DNA of 64,000 nucleotides. Source: Gordionus sp. m RMFG-2023. Taxonomy: Eukaryota; Nematomorpha; Gordioida; Chordodea; Parachordodidae. The position numbers and the translations under genes were made by a program. The notes under the pieces were generated by a model that worked only from the letters and a program-made list of their open reading frames with translations, was not told the origin of the DNA and made no database searches. Positions 48,019 through 60,323 of the stretch are shown piece after piece. The stretch spans positions 51,726,569 to 51,790,568 of the forward strand of contig NC_088776.1 of assembly GCF_954871325.1 (NCBI RefSeq), in the 5' to 3' direction. Numbering within the stretch: position 1 is the stretch's first letter; every line of letters begins with the position of its first letter.

Positions 48019-48715
48019 GGCAATATTTGTCACAACACAAGCTCTATTATTTATTGTTTGCAGTAAGATTATGATTCATATCATTTGTAATAAATTCTTT
48101 TAAAAAAATTATTAACTTTCTTCTAACATTTAAACTAAACATGAGCGTTGATCTACTGGAATTTAAGAAAGAGAACATTATAGAATAAAAATCAGGGATG
48201 ACCGAACTTAAACCCTCCCGAATCCTCAATATTTAGATGAACCCAACTCCGAACCCTTTTTTGAAATATTTTTTTTTAATTATTAAAAAAAATTTTTTTT
48301 ATTTTAAACTTTCATTTTATTTATTTTAAATTATATGTTAAAAATAATATAATATAAAAAAACATGTAATATACGATTTTCATTTATAAATGATTTCTTA
48401 TTAAAGAGTTCCTATTTAAAACATTTGTTTTTTTTATTCAAAAAAAACATTTTTTGATCATTTTTTCATGGAATCATTTTTGTTATATTTAAGAATAGCC
48501 ATTTTTCGTAAATTTTTTAAAATCTTACCCAGAATTTTACCCAGCAAAGCAGATTTTAAAAGTTTTTTTATAAATGATGATAATATATAATAATATCTAT
48601 TTTAAGATATTGTTGTTTGTGGATTATTAAATTGATAGTTAGACAAAGAGAAGTACAAAACATGAATATATTATAAATATAATTATGATGAGAAATTATT
48701 TTTATGGCAATATAA
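48019..48715. other. AT-rich spacer with one decayed repeat piece
   Basis: GACCGAACTTAAACCCTCCCG near 48199 with GAACCC nearby resembles hAT subterminal sequence. No second end was found. No gene is visible. Confidence 0.4.
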
Positions 48716-49041
48716 ATTAAAATCAGAGTCGTTACATTTTTTCAAAAACATCTAAAGCGCCCCGCCCCTCCTTTTTAAAAATGAGGAGGAGCGCCGTTCC
48801 ACATTAAATTATTTTTTAAATATTAATAATGTTTTTTAATTAAAATTCAATAAAAATGAAATTTTATTTTATTTAAATTTATCCATTAATAAATGTTGAG
48901 CCGAGTTTTATATTGGTTTTTCATCTAATCATTTTAAATATTAAACATCAAGTTTTTCATTTTTATATAGAAAATTTTTTGGAAAATCTTTGTAAGTCAT
49001 ATTAATATTCATTTTATAGATAAAAAATAGTATTAGATATT

Positions 49042-49287
49042 ATGGATTTAGAGATCATAGAAGAAAAAATCGAATTTCCATCTTACAAAAAATATTTTAA
49101 ACTTCTAAAAGATGTTGATCCAAATGATCAAACAAATTTAAGGGCAAAATGCCTTTTGTGTTTAAGTAAAAGTATTTCATTTTCAAAAGTGAGCAGCTTC
49201 AATCTAAAAAAGCATTTAAAAGTAAAAAACCTTTCTTTTAAATACAAAATGATAACTATTTTTATTTTTATTTTTATTTTGGAATAA
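49042..49287 (+). pseudogene. hAT transposase N-terminal BED-finger fragment
   Basis: The start MDLEIIEEKIEFPSYKKYFK is followed by a C-x2-C pair (KCLLCLSKS) and NLKKHLK, the pattern of a BED zinc finger that binds the transposon ends. The frame ends in low-complexity Ile/Phe just before the LINE insertion. Confidence 0.7.
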
Positions 49288-49297
49288 TTTTTTTAAA

Positions 49298-49851
49298 ATG
49301 GTTATAATTATTAATAAGATTAATCAAGGGTGGTTAAAGTGGAGATCTTTATCTGGAGTGCTATTTGACAAAAGAATCCCACACAAATTAAAGGGAAAAA
49401 TCTACAGTTCCATAGTACAACCAACTATTCTATATAGTTCGGAAACATGGCCAACCAAAGAATCAGACGAGAGAAGTCTACAAACTATGGAAATGAGAAT
49501 GCTGAGGATGATTGCTGGGGTAACAAGAAAGGATAAGGTGAGCAGTACAAGAATACTAAATAGTTTAAAGGTAGTGCCCATTAAGACTAAGTTAATGGTA
49601 AACAGACTTAGGTGGTATGGGCACACAATGAGAAGGCCTATGAACTACATAGGAAATAAAGTTGAAAGTTTGGAAGTGATGAGCAAACGTAAAAGAGGAA
49701 GGCCAAAACTTCAATGGGGCCATAAAGTTAGAGCCAATATAAAGAAGTATAAAATAGATAAAAGAGATTGTATGAATAACATAAAGTGGAGAGAGATGTT
49801 GAAGGAGCTTACCACCAAAAAAGGTGAAAGCTAAAGAGAAAAAAAAAAAAA
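49298..49851 (+). mobile_element. 5'-truncated LINE (non-LTR retrotransposon) 3' end
   Basis: The frame 49298-49834 encodes the region after the reverse transcriptase of a non-LTR element: SGVLFDKRIPHKLKGKIYSS, ILYSSETWPTKESD, MRMLRMIAGVTRKDKVS, NRLRWYGHTMRRP and KRGRPKLQW. It ends with a stop and an A-rich tail (49835-49851). The catalytic reverse transcriptase and endonuclease are absent, so it was truncated on insertion. The end type resembles RTE/jockey-like LINEs, but I cannot fix the clade. It sits inside the hAT at 48724-50266 and is therefore younger than it. Confidence 0.88.
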
Positions 49852-49980
49852 AATTATAGTTGAGCCTGGGTATGATGCTTTTTTAAATATATTTTAATAT
49901 TTATTTTAATTTTCTCATTACTTGTTCAACCTCCTTTTTTTTAAAAAAATATCTTTATAAAATACAATACCCCGCTTCCC

Positions 49981-50103
49981 TCTAGCGCTCCTGTTGAGCG
50001 TTTATTTAGTATTGCAAAACAGGTCTTAGGTGAGAGACGTGGATGTTTGTGAGATTCTAATTTAGAAAATTTATTACTTTTAAAAGTTAATAAAAGATTA
50101 TAA
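49981..50103 (+). pseudogene. hAT transposase C-terminal fragment
   Basis: [20 protein letters not shown] is the hAT dimerisation signature. A TGA follows shortly, then the same frame continues with NLENLLLLKVNKRL to a TAA. It belongs to the 48724-50266 element. Confidence 0.8.
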
Positions 50104-50274
50104 ATATTTTGATAGATCATTTATTATAAATAAAACCTTTTTATAAAATGATTTTGTTTCGTGTACCTTCTAAAAAAAATGAAAATCAAAGGAGCGGTTA
50201 TGGATTGGCGCTCCATTACTTGGAGCGGGAGCTAGCTACTTTTAAAAAGGAGCGTTAACAACTCTGATTAAAAT

Positions 50275-51581
50275 AAATCTAAAAAAAAAAGATGTCTACA
50301 TTATTTTAAATATAAGTCAGATCGTTTTTTGCTGACCTTAAATTATTTGGCATCATTCCAGATTCTAACAGACAACTCATTTCTACTTTATAATTATTTA
50401 TTTTTTTTAAATATCTTATATTATATAATAATAGAAATATATTTCTTTTCTTTGGTTATCTTTTGATGAGGGATTTAATGTGCCATTTGATTGGTCAACA
50501 TTCTTGCACATTTTTAACTGTATTTATATAATATAAATATATCGGGTTTACTAATCTTTAATCTGCTGGGATCCGATTTGACATGATTGATCGATTTCAA
50601 AAATCTATTTATGAGATCAATTTTACATTTCAAGATAAAAATTTAAGAAACATTGATTTTAATAAAAAATAATTGATCTCATAAGCATATCTTCAAAATC
50701 GATTAATTCGTGTGGGATCAGATCCCACTATGAATGACTTGCATCTCTTAAAAGGAAATAAATGGAATTCGGGGTCAATGAGAGTTTATTTATTTTTTTC
50801 AAATTCGAATATAAAATTCAAAATATTATATTATAGTATAAATCATAATGACGTGATAATGGTCACGTTAGCCGTGAAAAATAAAATAAATACAAAATGT
50901 AGGACAAGGCAACTCAAACTTGTATGACAAGCAACACAATACTATGTTCAATTAAATTGCATCATAATTCGCAAATTATATATGAGGATGAGGACATAGT
51001 CCTAACGAAGAAGGTGAGGAGTCCCCTTTAGAAATAAATAATTGAATTTAAAGTGGAGAAAACCTACACCCCCCCCCCCCACCATCTCCAGTGAAAGTTA
51101 ATAATTTTTTTAAAAGAATTACTATATAAGAGTTTTCAGAAATAAAAAAAACACAAAATTCCTTTTTTTTATCCAGCGAGGCCAAAGGCCTACATAGGTG
51201 GGCATCTTTTCAATAAAATATATAGAAAATCCACCTAATAGTGCCCTTTCCTTTAATAAATTTTGGCCACATTTATATATAAAGAAGAAAGATACAGGAT
51301 TTGTATTGTAATCAGCAAAAATTTAACTTTTGTTTGAATTTTATTTATCATTTATAGTAAATAAATGTTAAGGTAAAACGTTTATATATTTTTATCAATA
51401 AAGTGTCAGAAATAACTAGTTCCAATATAAACATGATAAATATAAAATAATCATATTCAAATTATATTCAGAATTTGTTTTAAATTTCTAAATCTTCATG
51501 AACCACTAAATATTTATTGCATCATTTTAAAGAATTTTATTTTCACCTAATATGATATTACTAATTTTGTATCAAAGTTGG
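50275..51581. other. AT-rich spacer with one hairpin and a poly-C run
   Basis: Apart from the hairpin at 50566-50728 I see a run of about 12 C near 51071 and a GGCCAAAGGCC palindrome near 51181, both reminiscent of hAT ends. No gene is supported. Confidence 0.4.
50566..50728. repeat. 163-bp hairpin-forming inverted repeat
   Basis: GGGATCCGATT on the left matches GATCAGATCCC on the right, and TTATGAGATCAATTTT matches AATTGATCTCATAAG. The arms are about 60 bp with mismatches and a short loop. It may be a small MITE; no target duplication is clear. Confidence 0.6.
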
Positions 51582-51589
51582 TGTTGTTT

Positions 51590-52413
51590 CAGGGATCCAA
51601 ACCGAAACGAATATCGATTCAATTCGGGTTCAGGTTCAGATATAAATAACGGTTCAAGGTTCAGGTTCGGTTCGTAAAAAATTAAAATATCGGTTCGGTT
51701 CGAACCTCTAAAAACCGGTTTGAACACTTTTGTATTCAAACCTACATTAGGATTGTGCATAAGGAAAATTTTTTTTTATTTCTTAATAAAAATAAAATCC
51801 TGCATTTTTATTAATTGCACATTATAAAATAAAATTTAATTTATAAATATAAAAATAAATATATATCAATGATTAATTTAAATATGAACAATATTTTACT
51901 TTTTTTTACTTAATTTTTTTTATTAAGCCTAACAATTATTATATTTTCAAAATTCGTCTCACTCAAATTACATCTATAAGGAGATAGTATAAATTTAATT
52001 GTTGAAACATCTTTCTTGGGTAGCCGGCACTGCCAATATGATATCAGATTTGATGTGTCATTTATAATAATATTTTGGATTTAATTTTTCTCTAAGCATT
52101 ATAATATATAAACTTAAAATATTTAAAAAAATGTTGTAAAATGACAATATAAATATACTAAAGTTTATAAAAATTATGACCGACACTTATCAATGTGATT
52201 GATGATAATCTTTAAAATTATTCGAATATAATTCAAATTTAATAATAACATACATATTATTTTATAAGCATAAAATCATGACACTCGAACCGGTTCAGAG
52301 GCATTTTAGCGGTTTGGTTCAGGTTCGGCTGAAATTTTTTAGCGGTTTAGGTTCGGTTCAGGTTCGATAAAATACCGATTTTTAGCGGTTTAACAGTTCG
52401 GTTTGGATCCATG
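51590..52413 (-). mobile_element. Non-autonomous hAT, second copy of the 633-1434 family
   Basis: TGTTGTTT duplicates exactly at 51582-51589 and 52414-52421. The ends CAGGGATCCAAACCGAA and GTTCGGTTTGGATCCATG are inverted repeats. The interior is the reverse complement of the 633-1434 interior, including the CCGGCACTGCCA region near 52024. Confidence 0.93.
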
Positions 52414-52739
52414 TGTTGTTTACTTCTTTTTTAAAAAAAAATATGCAAGAAAAATTTGAAAATAGTCAAACAAAACTTTAAATTTAGCCCCTTTTTCTCC
52501 TATGGTAAAGATCAGAAATGTAAATTTTTTTATAACACTAAATAAATAAAAAATTTACAGACACATAAAATAAAAAAAAATAATTCACCATCTCTTAGGC
52601 TTATTGTGATTATTACTAATATTTAGGCTTTATATCATATAAAAAATGATGAAGAATTTTTGTTAGTTCAAAATATTTCCTAGAATTTCAATTTCACGAT
52701 TTGAATCAATCAAATTGATAAGGAATAAACAATAGCATA

Positions 52740-53733
52740 CAGTGACATAGCCAAAATTAATCCATGGGGGGGGGGGTTAAAATTTTTTTGGGGCTACGCC
52801 CCCAAACCAATTTTAAAAATCTGCCGATATTTTGTGCTTTATTTGTCTAACTTAGTAGTCAACTTAAATGAATAAAATATTAGTAACAAAATTTTGGCCA
52901 AATTTATGATTAATACGCGACTGAAAGCATTATTCTGAAAATTTTATCAACGTTTAGTTATGATTAATACACGACTGAAAGCATTATTCTGAAAATTTTA
53001 TCAATGTTTAGTCAATTGTAAATTAAATTCGGTGTAGAAAAAAGAAAAAAAATCGCTCCCCAAACCTCCCATTTTTTATGATTACTCAACACATCTTATT
53101 CTATATTAAAAATAGTTATTTTAAAATTTTTGCATAAAATTTTGCAGAGAATTTCATTATAGATTTTTAACACCCCCTTTTAACTATGTATTTATTTTAT
53201 GATTGTTATTTAATTTTTTTACATGTAATTTTTATATATATTATTCTCATTTATTTTTTAAAATATATTTCAATGTTTAGTTATGATTAATACACGACTG
53301 AAGGCATTATTCTGAAAATTTTATCAATGTTTAGTCAATTGTAAATTAAATTCGGTGTAGAAAAAAGAAAAAAATCGCTCCCCAAACCTCCCATTTTTTA
53401 TGATTACTCAATACATCTTATTCTATATTGAAAATAATTATTTTAAAATTTTTGCATAAAATTTTGCAGAGAATTTCATTATAGATTTTTAACACCCCCT
53501 TTTAACTATGCATTTATTTTATGATTGTTATTTAATATTTTTACATATAATTTTTATATATATTATTCTCATTTATTTTTTAAAATATATTTCATTTTCA
53601 TATCATATATATTATTTTATTTATAAATGGAAACCGTTTTTTAAATAATAATTATTCGCAATAAGAAAAATTTTTTAAATGGAGGTTATGGGGGGCTCAA
53701 TTCCCCCCCCCTTCCCTCTTGTCTACGCCACTG
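52740..53733. mobile_element. hAT MITE with internal tandem duplications
   Basis: The ends CAGTGACATAGCC and GTCTACGCCACTG are inverted repeats, with G and C runs inside. The flanking octamers ATAGCATA and TTAGAATC are only a weak match. The uninterrupted site in the paired block, near 28718-28735, supports the boundaries. It is non-coding. Confidence 0.75.
52900..53600. repeat. Tandem duplications inside the 52740 element
   Basis: A ~54-bp unit (GACTGAAAGCATTATTCTG, then AAAATTTTATCAA) repeats near 52918 and 52972. A ~324-bp stretch beginning near 52953 repeats near 53277. Confidence 0.85.
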
Positions 53734-55880
53734 TTAGAATCCAAGATTTTATCTTATAAAACTATCAATAATTAACAAATGCTTTTAAGAAGCCTATAAA
53801 TAATACCAAGGCCCCAAGAATAAAAAAGGTTACAATAAATACCGTTAAATAATAGTTTTATTTTATATAAAATATTTAAAAACCATAAAATATGATAAAT
53901 TTTGGGATATTCTGAAATTTCAAAAAATGTGGTATTGTGGTAGCAGAGTTGAGTACGATATATTTAAAAAAAAGTAGTCTACTAATCAATGTGATAGACC
54001 TGGTAGCATGACACGATTTCATCATTGAAATATAATAAGTGTGAAAGGGACATGAAGAAAGAGAGATGGAGGACAGGAGGTATAGTTTTTATAAGCTAAT
54101 TCTAATGGTTTCTCGATCTCCTATTTTTGCTAAAGAAATTAGGGGATAGGTATAAGAAAATTTTGTTTTGTTGTTTGGGGGGGGGGTTAAATTTAGAGAT
54201 ATGTAATATTGTACTTCCAAAAAGTGTGAAGATTTGATATAATGTATACTAATTATCCTGAATAGGCATGTCTTATTTGAGCCAGGAATTATCTATTTTA
54301 TATGTATCTTTATTGTTAAGACTATTATTTTAAAAAATATTCATTTTTTTAAAAAATTATATATTATGTTTTTCATTTCATACCAACTTAATTAATCATT
54401 CATTTTTGATTTCCTAAACAAATTAAAATAACTATAAATTAGGAAGAAAAAAAATTTAAAAAATTAAATATTATATTTTTTATAAAAATAAAGATCATAA
54501 CAATTATAATTAAAAATATTTTTTAGGTTAAATTTGATATTTGTCATCTTACTCTGAAGCACTAACCATGTTACTCAGGGTCGTTGTTAAATAGTAAAAA
54601 TAAAGACTTTTACTACTCCTTAATAGGGCAGAAGTATAAAAGATAGAAAGACCATGTTTTTATTTTATTTTATAGCCTAATGATGAGGTAATCCAATAAT
54701 ACGATTAGTTAAATTTTATAAGATAAATTTTTTTCACAAAAGCGCAAAACGTTTGCCATATAACCCCAGTCCAAACGAGAAATTGGACCCATTTCCATGG
54801 AATCAGGTGATTCCGTCAGGCCGCTTTCCATCGAATCTAGCCTGTTTTACAACAAATTATCCAAATTTTTTAATTTTAAATAATTATGGCCATGTTTAAA
54901 TCAAATAATTAATCATATATACTTATATTCATTAATTAACAATTAGTTCTTAATTTCTTTTTTGGGGAGATAGATAGATGGATGAGTTGATTTTTAAAAA
55001 ATACTCATAATCAGTAGAGTCATTTTAAATAGGATTACCATAGGCGTAGCCATGAATGGAAGAGCAAAGAGAAATCTCCCCTTTGGAAATTTCATGTTCT
55101 CTATCATTTTAAACTAATAAAAAAAATTCCCTCCCCACCCATACCTACCCCTCTCTTTTAAAAATGTATATAATATATCACTATAAATAGGAATTTGAAA
55201 GAAAAGTTAGTAAAAGTTACTAATTTTTTCATTTGCGTAAAAAAGTGAAATCACAAAATTATCTTTATAAAAATTTGATAGAGCCTAAGGCCAACAATAA
55301 GTGAATCTAATAAAAGAAAACCTCATATATTAATATAATATTGATTGTATGATGTGATCCTGTGCCAAGGTTGTGATTAATAATTTATTACTTAACCAGT
55401 GTTTGTGTGAGCTCAATTGCAATAAAACATCTTTTAACTTGACAAGTATAAAATAAAATTATAACCCTTAATTAAATAAAACAAATGACCTATTTACCAC
55501 TGTATATACTAATTTATTACAATTTATTCTATTCACAAAATAAATATAATAAGAAACTATAAATTTTAAGGAACATAACTTTAACTATAAGGATATTTTT
55601 TATGTTCACTTTTATATCTCTCGGTCAAAGTTTTTTTCGAGTAACCACATCATAAACCAATTTTAGGAAAGATATTTTAAATCGTATAATTATAAAACAT
55701 AATTTATATATATATTTTTTTTTTATTTAAAAGAAATAATAGTAACTATTCATGAAATTCTGATTTAATTTTAAAATAATATTAGTTTTAATTTTACTTA
55801 AAAAATATATAAGATAGTTATAAAAGTTTTAAAACGGTATTTTAAATTTACTTTCACTTACTAATAAAACATTTTGTAAA

Positions 55881-56034
55881 AATAAATAGCAAATCTATTT
55901 TGGGAAAAGGAAAATCTTGATTATTCACTAACGATACAAATATATAGAAGTTTTATACGTATACATGTTCCAAGTAAACCATTATTATAACTTTCGTCCT
56001 ACTTTCTTTATTAATAGTATATTTCTAAGTATAT
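55881..56034. other. AT-rich spacer
   Basis: Nothing is supported before the target duplication at 56035. Confidence 0.4.
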
Positions 56035-56282
56035 TAACATGTCAGGCGCGTACGCAGGAATCTAGGGTGATGATTAAATTTTTCTTTCCGATAATATCAT
56101 TATTATTCAATAATATCTTAAGTTTCCTAAATTTAATAGGACTAAAGAACTATTTCTAATACACAATTTCAAATTAATGTGAATTATAACATATAAAACC
56201 GGCATATATAAAAAAAACATAAAATAAATGTGAATTATAATAATATTAAATGAATATAACCAGCATATGAATCACTATAAAA

Positions 56283-58161
56283 CAGAGGCCTGCAGGCCCG
56301 GCCCTTAACCCGGCCCGGGCAGGGCCTGGCCGTATTTTAAATTTTTTAAATATATCCGGGCCGGGCCAAAAAAATTTTTTTTTAAACATATCCGGGCCGG
56401 GCCTAAAATTTTTTTTTTAAAATATATCCGGGCCGGGCCGGGCCTAAGATTGTTAAACCCGGGCCGGGCCGGGTCTTAATTTTTATAAAAATTTTTACAT
56501 TATGAGTTAATAGTTATATTATATCATATTAAAGTTATGATTAATATAATATTGGGTGATGGTTAACACTACCTAACAACCCACAGATCGATCTAATTAT
56601 TAATTTCCTGCAAATTTATTCAAAGTATTAATATATTTTTTTATAATTCATATCTAAATTTTTACAACATATTTTACCAAAACAATCAAATAAAGGAATA
56701 TCTTAAATAAGCCCCAATATTCAAGTATTATTAATATTTTTTTTATAATTCATATCTAAATTTTTAGAATATATATTTTACCAAAACAATCAAATAAAGG
56801 AATATCACTTCTTAAAGTTTGTAATACCTTTCAAAGCGAAAAGGAGAAATAAAATTGATTTTACTTAATATAAAGCATTTTTTAATTGAAAAATTTGTTT
56901 TACACAAGTATCATTTTATTTCTCTTTTTCTCTGTCCCAAATTCAAACAATTACGTATGTAGTCAGGGACAGATCGTAAAATGACGGAAAACTATATAAA
57001 AGATTATATTAAATTACAAGAGGCTCAGGAAGTAAATAAAATACCATCGACCAGTCAAATTACGACTGTTGTTAAACAAACTGAATCGTTTTATGACAAA
57101 TGGGGCGATGGTAATTCTGGTAATATGTCAATACCCGATGATGAATATTATAATTACATAAATAATAGATAAAACATTTAAGGTGGATAATTTGTTAGAG
57201 TGGTGGGCGGCTCATCAAAGCGAATTTCCAATTTTAGCAAAATTGGCAATTCCTGTTTCTAAGTGCAAGCTGTGAGCGGAATTTTTCCACTACTGGGAGA
57301 ATTCTTGAAGAAAGAAGAAGTAATCTTCAACCTGAAAAGGTAGATATGCTTCTCTTTCTTCATGATAATTTGTGAATTTTTAATATCTTTCTTGAGTATA
57401 GGGTTTCGTCAATCATGCTGGTTTTTTACTTTGCAAACTGTCAAATATTTATTGCATTTATTATATTTACCTTGAGTCATGAAAGTTTATAATCCAACAT
57501 TTTTCATTATTTTTTTTTACTATATTATATAATACAATTATCTTCTTTTATTAAAAATTTATATTATAAAATAAATTATATTAATATTGTGCAATTAGAT
57601 TATATTTTCAAAATACTATTTATTATACATGCATTTTTTTAAATAGCGATTTATTTTTATTTTATAAATTAAATAGTAAATTAAATACAATATATTATAT
57701 TCTCAAAATATTTTCCATTTTTATAAATTAAATATTAGTTTTATTTTTTTTAAATGTAATATAAAATATAGTATATGACAAATATTATTACCATTTTTAT
57801 GAATATTAGTTTTTTTTTCTAAATGCAATATAAAATATAGTATATGCTCAAAATATCCATTTTTATAAATAACAGTTTTATAATTTTTATAAATTCAATA
57901 TAATATTCTCAAAATATTAGCTTTTTACATGTATTTTTTAAATAATAAGCGATAATACTCGCTGAAAAATATGGTAAAATACCTCATAGGTTAATTTTTG
58001 TATATACCAGGTCGAATATAATTTTAAAAAATTCCGAGCCGGGCCTGAAATTTTTAAATCCGGGCCGGGCCGTAAAAATTTTTTTTAAAAAATATTCGGG
58101 CCGGGCCTAAAAAATTTAAAACCAGGCCGGGCCGTGCAAATGGTACCTCTGCAGGTCTCTG
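56283..58161 (+). mobile_element. hAT element with near-complete transposase C terminus
   Basis: CTATAAAA duplicates exactly at 56275-56282 and 58162-58169. The ends CAGAGGCCTGCAG and CTGCAGGTCTCTG are inverted repeats. GGGCCGGGCC motifs crowd both ends, the same style as in the 44925-45265 MITE. It encodes pieces of a hAT transposase and is defective. Confidence 0.92.
56981..57375 (+). pseudogene. hAT transposase C-terminal region, frameshifted
   Basis: 56981-57172 is an open leader piece. From 57186 the frame reads DNLLEWWAAHQSEFPILAKL, the conserved WW..H..FP.LA segment. After a one-base shift near 57261 it reads ASCERNFSTTGRILEERRSN, then LQPEKVDMLLFLHDNL and a TGA at 57373-57375. Both are signatures of the hAT dimerisation domain. 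The shift and the missing N-terminal part make it inactive. Confidence 0.85.
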
Positions 58162-58419
58162 CTATAAAATAAATGACGCAAGATAGAAATTTGAAATTTT
58201 TTGATCCTTTAAAATTTATATATAAAATATATTTAAAAATTTTTATATTTGAAAATAAAAATTAATACTTAAAAAATTTCTTAAGAATAATTGTATTTTA
58301 TATGTATAATAAAACTGATAAAGTATTGTACTCATTAAAAAAATATATAACGCATTAAAATATAAAATTGCGAAAATATTATTAAAATGTAAAATCCAAT
58401 CTTCATTGGTATTAAACTA

Positions 58420-59900
58420 ATTTTTCAATTAACGCATCCTTGCTTGGCATCAAATGTCTATGTATATTCAAAAGAGTTAAACCATTCATCAGAAGTTTTA
58501 CTTCTTAGGTATGTTTTTATTATTCTTAAAAAGAGAATATTCTCTCATTAGTTGTAGTATACACATGAAAAGAATTGCTAATATATATTATTTTAATACA
58601 TTAAGAAAATAGTCTAATAGATATTTGAAATGATGCAAATCATCCAATATTTTTTGGGTATCAACTATAGTTAATCTTTTATACCATAGATGACATTAGG
58701 ATAGTTAGGCATCATGGGATACTTAACATACTCATGAATAAAAACCTGAAATATATTTAACTTTTCTCTATCGAAATTGGAAAAAGATTCGGAATTTTAT
58801 GGAAGTGGTACCTGCAAATTCGTAGGTGCTGTCTGATGAATTAAGAACCTTTTAGTCATAAATGTATCTAAGTGATAAAGATTTTTATTTTATAATACTC
58901 TTCTACTGACCCTATAATAATGTTTGAACGATGGGCTTACCTTACTGCAAGTCAAGGGGGACAAATATTAAACTCGTAAAGCTTTGCTTTTGAGTCGACA
59001 CGAATATATAAAATATAAAATTCTTCATCTATGGACATTTTCTTTTCTTAAATGACTGAAGCCCACAGAATTGTCCACTCATTGCACGATCTCGATCATG
59101 CCCTTGTATACGTATCAAATTTATATTCAGCTATATTTTTTAAAAAACTAATTTTATCATGAGATTAATTATTACTCTAAATTTTTTAAGATTCTCAAAT
59201 ATTACATCAGCTAAAGCATACCCATTCATGCTTGAAACGGGAATAAATTGAAGACACATTTCCATAATAGTATTATTTTGAGTATCAATGTAAATGACAT
59301 CTGTTCAATGCCAAGAAATATCTGTGGTCTCATCAATTGAGAAATATGGGGCAGAATCGATTTCATTAATCCATTTTTCAAAAATATTTTGAATCCTGGG
59401 GCTAAATATAGCATATATATTACTGCTATGACTCTCATGAATGCGAAATCCCCTGGGCTTAAATTTTATAAGACACCTTCATTATTATTATTATCGAGAC
59501 TCAAACTTCCTGAACCCAGATGGTCCTTTAATGCTAGGCCCTATACACAATACTGAATGGCTTCAATAATTAATTTTATTTTTATTTTATTGTGCTAGTT
59601 TTATCCTATTTCTATCAATGTATGATGAAAAGGGAATCATATTCCCACTTTAAATTATTCACAGTTTTTGTGATAATTTGTTTTTTGATGATTGTCAAAA
59701 ATTTCTCAGGTATCTTTGTGTCTGTTGAATGGAGTCTTAACAAGTCTGTTAAGCTTAACTAAATTTCTTCCAGTATATCTTGGGACAAACAAGACACATA
59801 TCTTGCAACATGGTCCATTATCTTGAATAAATTATGCAAGCCCCAACCATCTGGTAAAATAGCTGCTTTGATTTAAACTATCTATTATCACAAATAGTTT
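58420..59900 (-). pseudogene. zf-MYM1-like hAT transposase remnant
   Basis: On the minus strand, 59340-59230 reads SIDETTDIS and LQFIPVSSMNGYALADVIFE, matching the DDE-region start of zf-MYM-like hAT transposases. Near 58520-58420 are KTYLRSKTSDE and NIHRHLMPSKDALIEKL, the C terminus. Stops and frameshifts separate the pieces. It belongs to the 56043-62215 element; a fragment of the same protein region lies at 42205-42560. Confidence 0.75.
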
Positions 59901-60323
59901 ATGAATATTGATAATTGGGTGGAATACAAGTCTATTATTAAATAAAATACTTATCATACATATCTGTAGGCATTAGGTTAGGGTGTGATACTATTGCTTG
60001 GGAAAGGTTAGAATTGAAATGATAGAATTAATCTAGTTGAACGAGAATTTTATTTTTATTAAAATTAATTTTATTAATCTTAAATTATTTCGATATTTAT
60101 GTGTTCAAATATATAATCCAACAGTCAGATATATATTTTAAATTAATTGAACATAATATAATGTGAAATTAAACGCCTCAAACAGTAAAATATAAACATT
60201 TAAAATCAATTGAGCATAATATAAAATAATATGAAATTAACTCCTAAGGCAGTAAAATATAAACATTTATAAATATTATTTTACAATCATTAACTACAAT
60301 ATCTTTAATACTTTTTTAAGAAG

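Larger units (their letters stand above)
48724..50266 (+). mobile_element. hAT element with exact target duplication, carrying a LINE
   Basis: ATTAAAAT duplicates exactly at 48716-48723 and 50267-50274. The ends CAGAGTCGTTAC and GTTAACAACTCTG are near-inverted repeats. Subterminal GGAGCG/CGCTCC motifs occur on both sides. It encodes a BED-finger-like N terminus (49042-49287) and a hAT C-terminal piece (49981-50103). The middle is lost and replaced by a 5'-truncated LINE. Confidence 0.9.
52590..55880. repeat. Repeated block, copy 2 (paired with 28560-30340)
   Basis: Segments occur in the same order as in 28560-30340, but this copy is longer: it carries the hAT at 52740-53733 and extra sequence near 55040-55340. 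A third partial copy lies at about 60960-61830. Shared landmarks include CCTGAATAGGCATGTC near 54260, CTCAGGGTCGTTG near 54575 and CTTTTATATCTCTCGG near 55608. Confidence 0.7.
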
